A stretch of 64,000 nucleotides of DNA from Chryseobacterium daecheongense (lineage in GTDB: Bacteria; Bacteroidota; Bacteroidia; Flavobacteriales; Weeksellaceae), in the NCBI GenBank assembly GCA_027920525.1, contig CP115858.1, positions 4,340,001 to 4,404,000 on the forward strand, given 5' to 3'. The notes below the pieces were generated by a model. It was given only the letters and a program-made list of their open reading frames with translations. It had not been told where the DNA came from and did no database searches. Position 1 is the stretch's first letter; the number at the start of each line of letters is the position of its first letter. Both the position numbers and the translations under genes were made by a program. Shown piece after piece: positions 62,877 to 64,000 of the stretch.

Positions 62877-64000
62877 CTAGAAATTCCAGTCCAGCATATC
62901 TATTTTATGAAAAAAGAAAGAATCCATATATTTCCAAATACCCCCGATCTGACCATACACCATATTTTCCCCTTGTTCATTCTGATAAAGCATGCGCAAA
63001 ACTATTTCTTTTACATAATCTGTTTCATTGAATAAGACAATCACTTTTACTTTTACTTCTGCAATTGCTGGTGCCTGATGTTCGACGGATAATATTTCAA
63101 AAGATTTTAAGTTCTTTTTTTCAAAGACTTTTCGAACTCTTCCCGCTTCCTTACCTATATTAAATTCATTTGAAAATAAACAAATCTGTTTAGCCATCTG
63201 CCCATAGTTGTTTTTCTTCCAATTTATTAAAAAGCGGACAGCATCTCTTTCCGGAGTATATTCTTCATAATCTGCTTCGTTTCCTTGAGCTGGAAAATCT
63301 TGGTTTACTATAGGTTTTCTATCTTTCCAGCAATCCATATATTTATCCATATCTTTTATCTTCAATTTTTGTTGTTGATAGTTGGAAATGGTATCTTTTA
63401 GATCTGAAAAAGTTTCTTTTAAAGTAGGAGTGTTTTTTTCTTTAAGGGGATGTTCTTTATTTTTCTTTAGAGCTTTTGCCCAATCATTAATGGCAAATAA
63501 TGTTAACCAAGCTTTCCCTGCAACATATTTATTAGCATATGAAAGATCCCTTCCATGCAAAATACCATTACGGTAAGGAAAGAATATTTCTTCAGTGGTC
63601 GTGGCCTTTCTTGTTACATTTAATATATCTCTAAGTTTAGAGAGACCTGAACTATGAGCAGCAATAGAATCCCAAGCGGTTAGATCAGTATTTTCCACGA
63701 AAAAACCTTTGCTTTTGCTAATGTCATTGACAGTACCATCAATAATCATTAATAGTAAGGGGACAGCAGAATAATATCTTTGAGCTTTTGTATCTTCAAA
63801 TGCAGCTTTAATCAAGACATTACGCAATCTAAATTCTGGAATACCGTAGGTTGAACTTATCATCCATTGCATCGCTTCAGATGTGTAATAATCGGCAAGC
63901 TTTTCCTCTGCTTCATTTATATTGCCTGCTTCTGCCAGAGCAATGCACTCCAAGATCAAATCATGATTTCCGGACTCATGTGCAATCCAACCGCGTTCGC
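62877..64000 (-). CDS. Unknown protein with HEPN-like motif (5' end outside window)
   Basis: The frame is open through the window edge, since codons before 63959 continue in frame (ERGWIAHESGN...), so the start is missing; the TTG at 63959 is not the likely start. The visible 374 residues include 'FFPYRNGILHGRDLSYANKY', where RNGILH fits the HEPN R-x4-H pattern, in an all-helical context ('SAVPLLLMIIDGTVNDI'). A C-terminal mixed domain follows. Together with the downstream Mrr-type gene it could be a defence operon; no family name can be given. Confidence 0.6.
   Translation of the reverse strand, partial: ERGWIAHESGNHDLILECIALAEAGNINEAEEKLADYYTSEAMQWMISSTYGIPEFRLRNVLIKAAFEDTKAQRYYSAVPLLLMIIDGTVNDISKSKGFFVENTDLTAWDSIAAHSSGLSKLRDILNVTRKATTTEEIFFPYRNGILHGRDLSYANKYVAGKAWLTLFAINDWAKALKKNKEHPLKEKNTPTLKETFSDLKDTISNYQQQKLKIKDMDKYMDCWKDRKPIVNQDFPAQGNEADYEEYTPERDAVRFLINWKKNNYGQMAKQICLFSNEFNIGKEAGRVRKVFEKKNLKSFEILSVEHQAPAIAEVKVKVIVLFNETDYVKEIVLRMLYQNEQGENMVYGQIGGIWKYMDSFFFHKIDMLDWNF

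Noticed and set aside
1..64000. CRISPR array, tRNA or rRNA genes
   Set aside because: No regularly spaced short repeats and no cloverleaf or rRNA-like segments were seen on reading either strand.
1..64000. Diversity-generating reverse transcriptase inside the window
   Set aside because: No protein with a reverse-transcriptase YxDD motif context is encoded. If a DGR exists it lies elsewhere in the genome.

Overview
The window looks like a chromosomal segment of a low-GC Bacteroidota (Flavobacteriia, Weeksellaceae; most like Chryseobacterium or a close relative). The basis is the AT-rich composition, Bacteroidota-type -7 boxes (TAnnTTTG) upstream of many genes, secreted proteins with 'VGINxxxPxATLDV' N-termini, a FISUMP-domain protein, DUF6759- and DUF6705-like proteins, membrane TPR regulators and a DUF4099/DUF3945 conjugative-element protein. 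No rRNA, tRNA or CRISPR array was seen.

Layout. (1) 1-17331 is copy A of a large direct duplication. It holds a partial Crp/Fnr-type regulator, a four-gene secreted-protein cassette (FISUMP protein, thioredoxin-like lipid-side protein, two small ORFs), a GMC oxidoreductase, a frameshifted surface protein, a two-gene HTH module, a TPR/LuxR-type regulator, a beta-propeller protein, a second surface protein and decayed genes. (2) 17332-38106 is single-copy apart from cassette M: a zinc alcohol dehydrogenase, an orphan promoter-terminator unit, an acyltransferase, a 52-aa ORF, a decayed cassette, a serine recombinase with a ParE-type toxin-antitoxin pair, cassette M (23501-28599), a DUF6759 protein, a TPR/AraC regulator, another HTH gene, a lipoprotein, a Crp/Fnr regulator and a divergent operon of GMC oxidoreductase, alpha/beta hydrolase and FMN reductase. 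(3) 38107-54663 is copy B of the duplication, almost identical to copy A up to about 15.63 kb of A and then visibly diverged, with a 776-bp deletion. (4) 54664-59922 holds relics (DUF6705-like gene, large serine recombinase) and a fragment of a conjugative element (HTH, DUF4099/DUF3945, TopB). (5) 59923-64000 holds a secreted hypothetical protein, a HEPN-like/CBS protein, an Mrr-type endonuclease and a truncated gene with a HEPN-like motif, possibly a defence-type cluster.

The strongest unifying signal is regulatory. Two CTTAAG half-sites 4 nt apart (a TTAAG-N4-CTTAA dyad) sit exactly 21 nt upstream of a TAnnTTTG box in front of nearly all cassettes, both GMC genes, the alcohol dehydrogenase, the surface protein, the DUF6759 gene, a 52-aa ORF and an orphan transcription unit. 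Geometry and half-site length match a class II Crp/Fnr site near -41.5, and Crp/Fnr regulators are encoded here. The repeated cassette carries this promoter near its left end and ends about 13 nt after a second, outward-facing copy, so different downstream genes have acquired the same control. A second motif (GTGATA-N5-GTGATA, 32 nt before the -7 box) marks another gene set. The regulator assignments are inference.
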